Notes: generated from the letters alone by a model not told the origin. Positions 1-8,132 are shown, counted from the first letter of the stretch. The stretch is 46,193 nucleotides of DNA from Bacteroidota bacterium (GCA_013285855.1 JABDGW010000019.1:1-46193), one strand, 5' to 3'. Translations and numbers: made by a program.

Positions 1-1094
1 GATTTTATTGCTTTAAATTTAGTGGGTTTATCCTGAATTCGCCTATGGAGATATCCCTCACTTTTATCGATAAGATCAGAGAGATAGTTTTCGATATTTA
101 GTCTCAAAATTATTGTAAAATTATCGACTTTTGGTTCGTTAAATAGCAAGTTTAATCTTACATGACGGCCTTTTTTTATTGCGAAAGAATTTCTGTCTTC
201 AGGAGTTTCTCTGACAAAGAAATCTTTAATTTCTACTTTCCCTATTTTGTCTGTAAATAATTGATAATGATAATGTGTAAGTTTATCAATCGGAGTAATT
301 GAAATTTCTGAATAATAGTCACAGTCTCCCTTTTCATTGAAATCAAGTCTTTGAAATACATCTAATATAGAATTCTTTCTGTTATAATCTTCAAAAAAAT
401 AATCTGCAATTCTCTCTAATGGCAGTGAGGATGGTATTAGTTCGAATTCATTTAATAATACTTTATTATTGGTTTTAATCAGCTGCTTAAAATAAGCGGA
501 CAAATTTTTCTTTAGATAGTCGCATATCTGTTCAACCTCTGTAAATTCTTTAATTGCATTATTCTTCGATAATCGATTTATAAATGAAATAAATTCGAAA
601 ATTGAAATAGCATTTTTGTTATCCTGATCGGAACTAAAAAATGGAAAATCATCGACGCTTTTACCTTGTTTAACTAATTGTTCATATTTATGTCTTGCAT
701 CCCACACTTCTTTTTCAACGAAAGTTAGAATTGGTATATCCTTTTCTATAGCCTTAAAGACCTCACATTGTGTTATTGAATACTTATTTTTTTCTTGAAA
801 AAAACTTTTGCTAGTAGATTTATCTTTGATTTTTTCAATATCTATGTCCTTTAAAGCTTCAGACACAGCAACTCCTCCGAAACGAGTTCCAATAAGAACA
901 AGTAAAATGTCTGCTTCGTTTTGAACAGAATCTATGCAACTTTCATGTGTATGGAATCCGGGATCATAAAAAATTTCATCCACCTCATGCAAAATTGGTT
1001 TGTGCCCTAAATCTTCAATTTGCTTTTTAATAATTTTTCGACGGTCTTTGAAATCATAATAGGTTGAGGATAAAAATATATTAACTTGCTCCAT
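1..1094 (-). CDS. DUF4062 domain protein, C-terminus cut by window edge
   Basis: An open frame reads from an ATG at 1094 down to position 1 without a stop, so about 364 residues are visible and the C-terminus lies outside the window. The protein opens with MEQVNIFLSSTYYDFKDRR, the classic start of DUF4062 (a TIR-like/nucleotide-hydrolase-like fold), followed by a segment ending LLVLIGTRFGG, the second conserved block of that domain, at about residues 63-73. The rest is a charged alpha/beta region I do not recognise. DUF4062 is often the N-terminal sensor or effector module of large conflict and NLR-like proteins. That role is inferred here from the family and from the ArdC and XRE genes nearby. 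The ATG is chosen because the domain begins exactly at it. Domain call is firm; function is not. Confidence 0.8.
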   Translation of the reverse strand, partial: MEQVNIFLSSTYYDFKDRRKIIKKQIEDLGHKPILHEVDEIFYDPGFHTHESCIDSVQNEADILLVLIGTRFGGVAVSEALKDIDIEKIKDKSTSKSFFQEKNKYSITQCEVFKAIEKDIPILTFVEKEVWDARHKYEQLVKQGKSVDDFPFFSSDQDNKNAISIFEFISFINRLSKNNAIKEFTEVEQICDYLKKNLSAYFKQLIKTNNKVLLNEFELIPSSLPLERIADYFFEDYNRKNSILDVFQRLDFNEKGDCDYYSEISITPIDKLTHYHYQLFTDKIGKVEIKDFFVRETPEDRNSFAIKKGRHVRLNLLFNEPKVDNFTIILRLNIENYLSDLIDKSEGYLHRRIQDKPTKFKAIK

Positions 1095-1642
1095 TGGCAA
1101 TCGAATTAACTGTGAATTTAATAATTGAAGAGGTATTCTTAATAAGAATTTAACGAAGAATTTGATACTGTTATCAACATTTTGCGTAAGTAATTAATTA
1201 TTAGTATTTTAAGGTTATAAAAATGTTTATTTTTTTATCAGTTGTTTCTTGGTTTTAATGAATATTGGATTTAGGTTTGCGGTTGTTAATCAAAAAGGTT
1301 ATATTATGATTATGGGTGGCGAAACTCTATAAAATTTTATCTAATTGCTTGGCATAGGCTTACAATAAGTTGTAAGTCATAAATTCGACTCCTTATTTAA
1401 AGGCTTATTTGCAATTTAGGTAGTTATGTAATCTTTTTAACTTAATTACGAGCATTATTTTTTTACGCCTCACTATAATTATTTATATCCTCATTTCAGC
1501 AAAATTTATTGCCTATTTGAATAAATAGATTATTTGAGGTATCAGATTTAGTTATATCCCCAAATTTCCCTCCCTTATATTAATCCACTTCTCTTTCATA
1601 CACTGATAGTAAATCAATTCTTTCACAACAAAATTTATCAGT
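1095..1642. other. 548-bp A+T-rich intergenic stretch
   Basis: This lies between two divergent genes (DUF4062 on minus, ArdC on plus), so it must hold both promoters. No open frame of useful length and no RNA gene could be supported. A short stretch around 1375-1400 has a TTCGACTCC that resembles a tRNA T-loop, but no cloverleaf can be built around it. Confidence 0.5.
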
Positions 1643-2566
1643 ATGAACGAAAACAATCAACCTTCTGAAAAGAAGGATGTGTACACCATTGTCACCGATC
1701 AGGTGATGGCACAACTTGAACAAGGTATTATTCCCTGGCGCAGGCCATGGACAGACGGACACATGCCGACAAACCTCATTAGTAAAAGGCCATATCGTGG
1801 TATTAACCTGTGGCTTTTAACCATGCTCCACTACGACCAAAATTATTTCCTTACGTACCGACAAATCCAGGAATTAGGAGGAACGGTGAAGCGTGGTGAA
1901 TCAGGGCATGTCGTGGTCTTCTGGAAAGTGCTCAACACTGAAACCGAAGACCTGCCGGAAGAAGAAACTGCAAAGAAACATGCAGTGCTGCGGTATTATA
2001 TGGTCTTCAACATTTCACAATGCGAAGGTATTCCTGAAGATAAAGTACCTCCATCTGATGCACAGGAATTTGAACCCTTGCTTGAATGCGAAAGCATCAT
2101 TCAATCAATGCATAATCCGCCTGCATTGCAATCAAAAGAGAACGAAGCATACTATCATCCAGGTAAAGACTTTATTAATATGCCGAAAGCAAAAGTCTTT
2201 AAAACAAAGGAAGAATATTATGCCGTACTCTTTCATGAATTAATCCACAGTACCGGTCATGAATCGCGATTAAAACGCGAAGGAGTGCAACAGATGACAC
2301 CCTTTGGCTCAACCGTGTATTCAACCGAAGAACTGATTGCAGAAATTGGCTCCTGTTATTTAACACATGTTGCAGGTATTGCACCGAAGCCGCTGGTGAA
2401 TAGTGTTGCGTATATCCAAGGCTGGCTTGAGAAGCTTCAGAATAACAAACGCATACTAATCTATGCAGCTTCCCAAGCACAGAAGGCAGCGGATTATATC
2501 TTGATTACACCCACCGAACAAACAACAGTGGTTGGCATCGAAACAGAAGAGTTGGTTAGTGAGTAG
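1643..2566 (+). CDS. ArdC-like antirestriction / ssDNA-binding zincin-domain protein
   Basis: 307 residues. The N-terminal half (about 10-125) has the ArdC-type ssDNA-binding domain signature, with VMAQLEQGIIPWRRPW, the YRGINLWLL segment and GESGHVVVFWK. The C-terminal half carries a zincin-like metallopeptidase site: HELIH at 198-202, a further His at 206 and the downstream STEELIAEIG segment (about 227-236) giving the third metal ligand. This two-domain layout is that of ArdC proteins of plasmids and integrative elements, which protect incoming single-stranded DNA from restriction during conjugation. The length is normal for the family. It stands alone, followed at once by a strong terminator, in a region with an XRE repressor and a DUF4062 gene. 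This suggests it belongs to a conjugative or otherwise integrated element, although no transfer genes are in view. Confidence 0.9.
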   Translation: MNENNQPSEKKDVYTIVTDQVMAQLEQGIIPWRRPWTDGHMPTNLISKRPYRGINLWLLTMLHYDQNYFLTYRQIQELGGTVKRGESGHVVVFWKVLNTETEDLPEEETAKKHAVLRYYMVFNISQCEGIPEDKVPPSDAQEFEPLLECESIIQSMHNPPALQSKENEAYYHPGKDFINMPKAKVFKTKEEYYAVLFHELIHSTGHESRLKREGVQQMTPFGSTVYSTEELIAEIGSCYLTHVAGIAPKPLVNSVAYIQGWLEKLQNNKRILIYAASQAQKAADYILITPTEQTTVVGIETEELVSE

Positions 2567-2572
2567 TTATAT

Positions 2573-2602
2573 AAGGTGGTTACATGGTAACCGCCTTTTT
2601 TT
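2573..2602 (+). terminator. Rho-independent terminator of the ArdC-like gene
   Basis: An 11-bp stem (AAGGTGGTTAC / GTAACCGCCTT, one G-U pair) with an ATG triloop is followed by a run of T. It begins 6 bp after the stop codon. Confidence 0.9.
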
Positions 2603-2643
2603 AATATATTATTTCTTATCAAATTCCTTCTGGCGAATTGTGG

Positions 2644-3036
2644 TTATTCTTTTTTGTTTGTCAATGAAGCAATCACTTCTTTCAAACTGTGAATAATATC
2701 CTTTAGATTTCCTATCTCCGAATCTTTTGATGCAATTAATTTTTCAAACAATTCCTTTTGGTCTGCATAAAAATGTTCTATGTGTCCTTGTGCTCCCTGG
2801 TTCGATGCATTGTTGAGAATGACAATTGGCTCATTGCTGATGATATCAGCGACTGTTACTCCTAGTTCTTGTGCAAGTTTTTCTAATAATTCTTGCGTCG
2901 CCTTTTGTTTATTGCCTTCAATTTTTGAATAGGTTGCTTGGGTAATATTTAAGCGATCAGCCATATACTCCTGAGAAAATCCTCGCATCATCCGAAAGGC
3001 TTTGATCTTAGCTCCGTGCATAAGCTTCTTTTCCAT
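2644..3036 (-). CDS. XRE-family helix-turn-helix regulator with C-terminal coiled coil
   Basis: 130 residues. Residues about 8-65 form a Cro/C1-type HTH domain (KAFRMMRGFSQEYMADRLNI, then the recognition helix TQATYSKIEGNKQ and the capping LAQELGVTVADI). Residues about 90-127 are a heptad-rich segment (ELFEKLIASKDSEIGNLKDI and on) that should form a coiled coil, presumably for dimerisation. Such short XRE proteins are common in Bacteroidota mobile elements and toxin-antitoxin loci. It is transcribed divergently from the lipoprotein gene at 3159. The shared spacer contains repeated GGAATA/TATTCC motifs that are good candidates for its own operator. It converges with the ArdC-like gene. Confidence 0.88.
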   Translation of the reverse strand: MEKKLMHGAKIKAFRMMRGFSQEYMADRLNITQATYSKIEGNKQKATQELLEKLAQELGVTVADIISNEPIVILNNASNQGAQGHIEHFYADQKELFEKLIASKDSEIGNLKDIIHSLKEVIASLTNKKE

Positions 3037-3050
3037 AAAAGTAGTTGGTT

Positions 3051-3105
3051 GGAATAATTTATATGGTTTTGGAATAAAGTATTTTTTATTCGAATAGAAT
3101 ATTCC
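3051..3105. promoter_or_regulatory. Operator-like repeat cluster between XRE gene and lipoprotein gene
   Basis: GGAATA occurs at 3051-3056 and again at 3071-3076, exactly 20 bp apart. The inverse TATTCC occurs at 3100-3105. Between them are two abutting perfect palindromes, TATTCGAATA (3087-3096) and GAATATTC (3097-3104). Repeats spaced two helical turns apart in a divergent spacer next to an XRE gene are typical of an autoregulated operator. Binding is inferred. Confidence 0.5.
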
Positions 3106-3158
3106 TGTTTCTTTTCAAAACTTCGATATTCATTCCTACTCAATCAAAACACATAGAT

Positions 3159-3890
3159 ATGAAAAGAATCTTACTTTTCTTGCTTGCTGCTTATCTCATT
3201 AGTTGTTCAGCATCAAAATCAACCGTTACTTCTAATCAACGTATCCCCGCTAAGTTCGATTACAGTCCACCGTCTCGCACCCAATCTGGCACAACTAATA
3301 TCACCATTGCACTAGTACGCCCAAAGTTTGTTGGCGAAAACCCTGAGTACTATGTACCGCCCTTTAATGAAATGGCGTCAAGTATGGCAAACGATTTCCA
3401 GGAACTCTTAACGGCAAAAGGCTTTACGATTCGTGGGCCATTTGGTTCTCATGATGAAATGGTTTATAACGATAAACTCAATTCTAATTTTGACCTGGAA
3501 GTAAGTATAGATTTAAATCCAGAATACAATCGTCACTATAGTACAGTGCCTAATTGGGCATTAACGGGTCAACCGTTATATAAAACAACAGGTGAGGTAA
3601 CCCTCGGTGGAAGTTTGGTTATTAAAGCCCGTTCACCACAACATAACGAGCTTCTTTGGACAAAAAACATAGCACTTGATAGAAGCACATTCACGTACGT
3701 TGGGTCTTCAAAGTGGAATAACCCACCAAGTCTTGCTGATGAACTCAAACAAGATAATGTTGTCTATAACACTATCGCTCGTGAACTTGAAAAATATTAT
3801 ACCCAAGCAATGAATTTGTCCTGGCAACAAATTGATCCTGATGAAATGAAAGGTATTGCAACCGAAGCGAAGAAGGCGGATAATAAATAA
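3159..3890 (+). CDS. HpaA-like (NLBH family) lipoprotein
   Basis: 243 residues. A lipoprotein signal is clear: a basic N-terminus, a hydrophobic core and the lipobox LISC with Cys16. The mature part resembles the HpaA / neuraminyllactose-binding haemagglutinin family, with an early strand ITIALVRPKF, a helix with FQELLTAKGFTIRGPFGSHDEM (about residues 80-101), then LEVSIDLNPE and a beta-rich half that includes GEVTLGGSLVIKARSP and ELLWTKNIALDRS. The family relation is my reading of the pattern, not an alignment. HpaA was described as an adhesin in Helicobacter, but most homologues have no known function. The gene is divergent from an XRE regulator and lies in the putative island, so it may be cargo. 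It is probably anchored in the outer or inner membrane. Confidence 0.55.
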   Translation: MKRILLFLLAAYLISCSASKSTVTSNQRIPAKFDYSPPSRTQSGTTNITIALVRPKFVGENPEYYVPPFNEMASSMANDFQELLTAKGFTIRGPFGSHDEMVYNDKLNSNFDLEVSIDLNPEYNRHYSTVPNWALTGQPLYKTTGEVTLGGSLVIKARSPQHNELLWTKNIALDRSTFTYVGSSKWNNPPSLADELKQDNVVYNTIARELEKYYTQAMNLSWQQIDPDEMKGIATEAKKADNK

Positions 3891-4000
3891 GTTTGAAAAA
3901 TTAGAAATGATTATATAGTATTTACTTCAAACGTCAGATTAGAACAAAAAATGCTACAAACATAAACGAACACTTTATGATCGTAATTGATTTACTTGTA

Positions 4001-4032
4001 TTGGTCGATTTGTGTGACCGATATGTGACCAA
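4001..4032. repeat. Cluster of GGTC/GACC direct and inverted repeats next to tRNA-Phe
   Basis: TGTGACC occurs twice, at 4013-4019 and 4024-4030, 11 bp apart. TTGGTC (4001-4006) is the inverse of GACCAA (4027-4032). The cluster lies just beyond the terminator of the tRNA gene. It could be arm-type integrase sites or an integration scar, but no integrase is in the window. Confidence 0.35.
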
Positions 4033-4034
4033 AC

Positions 4035-4069
4035 AAAAAGCGATTACAACTTTTCTGTTATAATCGCTT
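4035..4069 (-). terminator. Rho-independent terminator of tRNA-Phe
   Basis: Read on the minus strand, GCGATTATAAC pairs with GTTGTAATCGC (11 bp, one U-G pair) around a 6-nt loop, then TTTTT. On the plus strand the same stem has an A-C mismatch, so the structure is tuned to the minus-strand transcript. Confidence 0.8.
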
Positions 4070-4080
4070 CATTTTGATTG

Positions 4081-4153
4081 TGGTGTGGGGCGGGATCGAA
4101 CCGCCGACACAAGGATTTTCAGTCCTTTGCTCTACCGACTGAGCTACCGCACC
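4081..4153 (-). tRNA. tRNA-Phe (anticodon GAA)
   Basis: A full cloverleaf is visible on the minus strand: the D arm, an anticodon stem AAGGA/TCCTT with loop CTGAAAA giving anticodon GAA, the T arm GGCGG-TTCGATC-CCGCC and discriminator A. CCA is not encoded. The acceptor stem GGTGCGG / CCACACC has one C-A mismatch at the fifth pair (5-68), which is unusual for a housekeeping tRNA. A putative accessory region lies on its 3' side. Confidence 0.95.
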
Positions 4154-4203
4154 AATGGGCTGCAAATATAGAGGCTTTTTGTAAATCTGTTTATTAGAAA
4201 ATA

Positions 4204-4932
4204 CTATTTTATAATTTGTATGTTGTCTTCACTCAATAAAGGCAGGTTTTTAAAACGAAGTATAATATTGGCCACAACAATTACATCCTTTTCGCAATAA
4301 GTTGAAATGCGGTTTAGATCTTTTTCATCATAATAAACATTTCTTACTTTACTACCATCCATATCGCCTTTTGAAGTAGGTACATTTAATATGTTTGCTA
4401 ATAAGTTAAGTGAAATATAATTTTTATAATCACCAAACTTCCACCACTGCAGGGTATCTACCATATCTATTTCCCAGGGCTTAGCACCATGCAATTGCAA
4501 GTAAGAAGGAAGTTCAATACTATTTATCAGTAAACGCCGGCATATGTAAGGAACATCAAATTCTCTTATGTTATGGCCTGCAAACTGAAAGCGGTTGTGC
4601 GCTTTGCAAAATGAATTTGTTATTTGCAAAAAATTGTGCAAAATTTCTTTCTCCTCTTCACAGCAAATACTTTTAACTTTAAAGCAAATATTTTTGTTTA
4701 CATCTTCATAAAAATAGCCTGCTGATATGCAAACAATTTTTCCAAATTCAGCCATTATTCCTGCTCTTAGCAAATAGCTGTCCTCCAGTGTAAGATTTTC
4801 TGGCACGGTTTTGGAAATTTTGTCCGCCCAAAGTATTTTAATATCATCAGGAACAATTTCGAACCTGTGGTAGCAGGGAACCGTTTCTATGTCAATTAAA
4901 AGAAGATTGAATAAGGAAAAAGGTATGTTCAA
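4204..4932 (-). CDS. PolB-like 3'-5' exonuclease (DEDDy superfamily)
   Basis: 242 residues. The three exonuclease motifs of the RNase H-like DEDD superfamily are in order: LLIDIETV with D14 and E16 (Exo I), AGHNIREFDVPYICRR with D126 (Exo II), and TYCEKDV with Y212 and D216 (Exo III, the DEDDy form YxxxD). It matches the stand-alone predicted PolB-like exonuclease family that has no polymerase domain, and its length fits. It probably removes 3' nucleotides from single-stranded DNA or RNA in the cytoplasm, but no biological role is established for the family in this phylum. It lies between tRNA-Phe and a divergent membrane protein gene, so it marks the return to core chromosome. Confidence 0.85.
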   Translation of the reverse strand: MNIPFSLFNLLLIDIETVPCYHRFEIVPDDIKILWADKISKTVPENLTLEDSYLLRAGIMAEFGKIVCISAGYFYEDVNKNICFKVKSICCEEEKEILHNFLQITNSFCKAHNRFQFAGHNIREFDVPYICRRLLINSIELPSYLQLHGAKPWEIDMVDTLQWWKFGDYKNYISLNLLANILNVPTSKGDMDGSKVRNVYYDEKDLNRISTYCEKDVIVVANIILRFKNLPLLSEDNIQIIK

Positions 4933-4983
4933 ACGATTGTTTTTTCAATATTAAGAAATAGTTTACAAATAAACTTCCAATAT

Positions 4984-5973
4984 ATGAGTTACAGTAATTA
5001 TCCGTCATCTACTTCAAATCAGCCGGCAGAACCGCCGAAAGATAACCGGAAATTAATTTATGGTATTTTAATAGCCGCCCTTGTAGGTACATGGGGTTAT
5101 ATTATTTATGATAAAAATAAATCCGGCGAAAAAATAAATCAGCTTACAACACAATATACAGCTGCCGATTCATCCCGCAGTGCAGTTGAAGCAGAATATA
5201 ATGATGCATTGTCGAGAATGGATTCGCTAACCGGTTCAAACACTAAACTTTCAGGAGATCTTGCTGCCCGTAAAAATGAAATAGATAGCCTGAAGGCAAA
5301 CATAAAAACAGAACTAAGTAAGAAAAATGCTGATTTGGGTAAAGCTAAATCAATGATTAAAGAACTGAATGGAAAAATAACAGATTTACTTGCGCAGGTT
5401 GAACAATTAAAGCAGGAGAATCAAACCTTAACAGTTGCCAATACAGATCTTACCAACCAGCGTGATACACTTACTGCGCAAAAAACAAGGGTGCAGCAAA
5501 CACTTGATACCACTGAAGCACAAAGAAGTCATATACAGGATGTTGGTTCTACGCTGCATGCTTCTAATATAAATATTGCAGCTATAGATATTAAAGGAAG
5601 TGGTAAAGAAAAAGTAGTAACAAAGGCTAATAAAACAGATGTTTTCAGAATATCTTTTGATCTTGATGAAAACCGTATAGCGCCAAGCGGTGGTAAAGAA
5701 TTATATGTATGCGTAACGGGACCTGATGGCCATCCGATCACTATTCCGGCAAATGGCAGCGGCACATTTCAAACACGCGAGGAAGGCGAAAAAGTATTTA
5801 CAAATAAATTGAACGTTCAATATGAACAAGGAAAGCGCATGCCGGTAAGCTTTGACTGGAAACCGGAAACAGGAAAATACCAGACAGGCAACTATAAAAT
5901 TGAAATTTATCAGAACGGGTATAAAATAGGCGAGGGAACAAAAGCATTGAAAAAAGGGGGGCTATTCAGTTAG
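4984..5973 (+). CDS. Membrane-anchored coiled-coil protein, unknown function
   Basis: 329 residues; I do not recognise a named family. A short proline- and serine-rich cytoplasmic N-terminus is followed by one transmembrane helix (about 24-42: LIYGILIAALVGTWGYIIYD). A long coiled coil then runs to about residue 185, rich in Asp, Lys, Leu and Thr, for example ELNGKITDLLAQVEQLKQEN. The C-terminal 130 residues are a compact beta-rich domain containing DVFRISFDLDENRIAPSGGK and NYKIEIYQNGYKIGEG, which looks like an immunoglobulin-type sandwich. The layout suggests a periplasmic domain held away from the inner membrane on a stalk. It is divergent from the exonuclease gene and ends at a strong terminator. 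Confidence 0.75.
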   Translation: MSYSNYPSSTSNQPAEPPKDNRKLIYGILIAALVGTWGYIIYDKNKSGEKINQLTTQYTAADSSRSAVEAEYNDALSRMDSLTGSNTKLSGDLAARKNEIDSLKANIKTELSKKNADLGKAKSMIKELNGKITDLLAQVEQLKQENQTLTVANTDLTNQRDTLTAQKTRVQQTLDTTEAQRSHIQDVGSTLHASNINIAAIDIKGSGKEKVVTKANKTDVFRISFDLDENRIAPSGGKELYVCVTGPDGHPITIPANGSGTFQTREEGEKVFTNKLNVQYEQGKRMPVSFDWKPETGKYQTGNYKIEIYQNGYKIGEGTKALKKGGLFS

Positions 5974-5997
5974 CATAAATTTCAGAGCACTTCAAAT

Positions 5998-6030
5998 AAA
6001 AATCCCGCAATTTATAATTGCGGGATTTTT
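5998..6030. terminator. Strong bidirectional hairpin terminator
   Basis: AAAAATCCCGCAATT (5998-6012) and AATTGCGGGATTTTT (6016-6030) form a perfect 15-bp stem with a 3-nt loop, flanked by A and T runs. It ends transcription of the coiled-coil gene. It also shows that the sensor kinase does not start at the in-frame ATG at 6018, which lies inside the hairpin. Confidence 0.93.
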
Positions 6031-6059
6031 ATTTGCACCTATTTAGCTATTTTAGAATC

Positions 6060-7220
6060 ATGATACGCAAATGGTTTAATGGTAAAACATTGTTGTTTAT
6101 ACTGGCGGCAGCAATAGTTACAGGCACAATTTTTTATTCATCATACCTGGCAAAAAAAATAGCGGCAGATGAGCAAAAACGCATGGAAACCTGGGTTGAA
6201 GCACAGCGGACAATTGCAGATACAAGCAGTAGCTTTAATTTAAATCTTGCAGCAAAAATTTCGTCTGAAAATAGTGATATACCTATCATTGAAGTGCTGG
6301 TCGGAGAGAAAGACAGCATTACAAATGGCTACCGCAATCTTAACAGCAAAAAGGCAAAATCTGATAGCACATACCTGCTTAAAAAGCTGCAGGAATTTAG
6401 AAAGCAACACGAGCCTATATCCTTGGTAATAAATGAAAATCCATATACCGTTAACAGGTATTATTACGGAGATACTGTTTTGCAGCGCGAAGTGCAATAC
6501 TACCCTATCGTTCAGTTGATAATTGCAGGTTTATTTCTTTCAATAACAATTATTGCGCAACGAACTTCTTATATAAGCACACAAAACCAGTTATGGGCTG
6601 GTATGGCAAAAGAAACAGCGCATCAATTGGGCACGCCTGTTTCAAGCCTAAAAGGATGGGTTGAAGTTTTAAAAGAAATTTCAGCAACCGAAAAACTTAG
6701 CTTTGAAATTGAAAAAGACGTAAACAGGCTGGAACTGATAACCGACCGTTTTGGAAAAATAGGAAGCCATCCGCACCTTGAAGAAAAAGATATTGTAGAG
6801 CAGGTGACTATAATGATAGATTATATAAAACGAAGAGCCGGTAAAAAAGTAAACATTATTTTGGATGCCGAAGGCGAGCAACGAATTCCTGCTATGATAT
6901 CTCCGCCGCTGTTTGATTGGGTTATTGAAAATCTGTTAAAAAATGCACTGGATGCTATAGAGGGAAAAGGCCTCGTGAAAGTACACATTAAAAATGCTGC
7001 AACACAGGTTTTAATTGATGTTACAGATACAGGTAAGGGTATTTCCAAAAATAATATTGCTAAAGTTTTTGAGCCCGGCTTTACCACAAAAAAGCGTGGT
7101 TGGGGTTTGGGATTAACCTTAAGTAAACGCATAATTGAACAGTATCATAAAGGATCAATTTTCGTAAAACACAGCGAGCAGGGTAAGGGCACTACTTTTA
7201 GAATAGAGTTGAGCAAATAA
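6060..7220 (+). CDS. Membrane sensor histidine kinase
   Basis: 386 residues from the ATG at 6060. An in-frame ATG at 6018 lies inside the preceding terminator and is rejected. Two transmembrane helices (about 10-29 and 150-167) enclose a periplasmic sensing region of about 120 residues. The HisKA-like segment has H188 in AKETAHQLGTPVSSLKGW. The ATPase domain then shows the N box (ENLLKNALDAIE), G1 (DVTDTGKGIS), F box (FEPGFTTKKRGWG) and G2 (GLGLTLSKRI). It should autophosphorylate on H188 and pass the phosphate to a response regulator. No regulator gene is adjacent, so it is an orphan kinase in this window. tRNA-Leu follows closely. Confidence 0.92.
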   Translation: MIRKWFNGKTLLFILAAAIVTGTIFYSSYLAKKIAADEQKRMETWVEAQRTIADTSSSFNLNLAAKISSENSDIPIIEVLVGEKDSITNGYRNLNSKKAKSDSTYLLKKLQEFRKQHEPISLVINENPYTVNRYYYGDTVLQREVQYYPIVQLIIAGLFLSITIIAQRTSYISTQNQLWAGMAKETAHQLGTPVSSLKGWVEVLKEISATEKLSFEIEKDVNRLELITDRFGKIGSHPHLEEKDIVEQVTIMIDYIKRRAGKKVNIILDAEGEQRIPAMISPPLFDWVIENLLKNALDAIEGKGLVKVHIKNAATQVLIDVTDTGKGISKNNIAKVFEPGFTTKKRGWGLGLTLSKRIIEQYHKGSIFVKHSEQGKGTTFRIELSK

Positions 7221-7246
7221 TATTTTCATTTTACATTTGCCGCAAT

Positions 7247-7330
7247 GCCCAGGTGGTGAAATTGGTAGACACGCTACTTTGAGGTGGTAGTGCCTTAACC
7301 GGTGTGCTGGTTCGAATCCAGTCTTGGGCA
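7247..7330 (+). tRNA. tRNA-Leu (anticodon GAG)
   Basis: The 84-nt class II tRNA has acceptor GCCCAGG pairing with CTTGGGC, an anticodon stem CTACT/GGTAG with loop TTGAGGT (anticodon GAG), a long variable arm and T arm GCTGG-TTCGAAT-CCAGT. The discriminator is A, as required for leucine, and CCA is not encoded. It lies 26 bp after the kinase gene. Confidence 0.96.
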
Positions 7331-7577
7331 CTTTTTCTTTAATAAATAACGCGGATTTAAATAAACTTTTTGGCTTTTGAATTATAAGTAAAGTCTTCAT
7401 CTAAATTTATGCACTCTTTTATAACTTTTGCGGAATTAAACTAATGGTTATTACACCAACTAATTTACAAATAATTTCAAGCAATTAAGTCTATAAATTG
7501 AGCGCTTTAAAATATTTATTTATAAAAATTAAACGCCACAGTAGAAATATTCATACTTTGCTGCTTAACTAAGTTGC

Positions 7578-8132
7578 TTGAAAAAAACTTTTGCTATATT
7601 ATTTCTCTCAATTCATCTTTTTAATATCTGCGGATACAGGCTGTTTTTTTCAGTAGCCGAGAATGTCGCCGATAAACAAATGGTTGCAACTTTAGATCAG
7701 AATAATTTTAAAAACATTGATCTTATAGAGCTGAAATTACCCTTAAATATTCCTTATTCTATTGACAGGAAAGGTTATGAACGTTGCGATGGACAGATCG
7801 AATTAAATGGTGTTCATTACAATTATGTAAAGCGCAGTGTTCAAAATGATACAATGTATTTGTACTGTTTACCCAATCAGCAAAAAACAGCATTAAGCAA
7901 TTCAAAAGCAGAGTACGCAAAACAATCATCAGATATTCCTTCCAATAAAAAATCAGAACAATCAACTGCAAAACAAACTAATATTTTAAGTGAATACAAT
8001 ACACGCATTCTTCAATATAATTTCTCAGCTTTAAGCAACAATTGTAAAAGCACTTATTCTTTTTTCAAGAATGCTAACACCTCTGCAGGTTTCTTAATTA
8101 AGCCTGCACAACCACCTGAATTAATCGGCTAA
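7578..8132 (+). CDS. Membrane-anchored hypothetical protein, TTG start
   Basis: 184 residues. No ATG fits the start. The TTG at 7578 is chosen because it puts MKKTFAILFLSIHLFNICGY, a clear signal or anchor helix, at the N-terminus. The middle has a compact segment with YERCDGQIELNGVHYNYVKR and NDTMYLYCLPNQQK, which I believe recurs in small uncharacterised Bacteroidota proteins near outer-membrane transporters, though I cannot name a family. The C-terminal 80 residues are polar and of low complexity, rich in Ser, Lys and Asn, ending PAQPPELIG. It lies 109 bp before the AhpD-like cluster in the same direction and may be its first gene or an independent unit. Confidence 0.65.
   Translation: MKKTFAILFLSIHLFNICGYRLFFSVAENVADKQMVATLDQNNFKNIDLIELKLPLNIPYSIDRKGYERCDGQIELNGVHYNYVKRSVQNDTMYLYCLPNQQKTALSNSKAEYAKQSSDIPSNKKSEQSTAKQTNILSEYNTRILQYNFSALSNNCKSTYSFFKNANTSAGFLIKPAQPPELIG

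Noticed and set aside
1360-1405. Possible tRNA or tmRNA remnant with TTCGACTCC
   Set aside because: Only the T-loop-like core is present; no acceptor, D arm or anticodon stem can be paired, and the flanking stem is only 4 bp.
3891-3932. GTTTGAA ... TTCAAAC inverted repeat after the lipoprotein gene
   Set aside because: The arms are only 7 bp with a 28-base loop and no T run, so it is too weak to call a terminator.
6018-6059. Upstream ATG as start of the sensor kinase
   Set aside because: It lies inside a perfect 15-bp terminator hairpin and would add 14 residues before the first membrane helix; 6060 is preferred.
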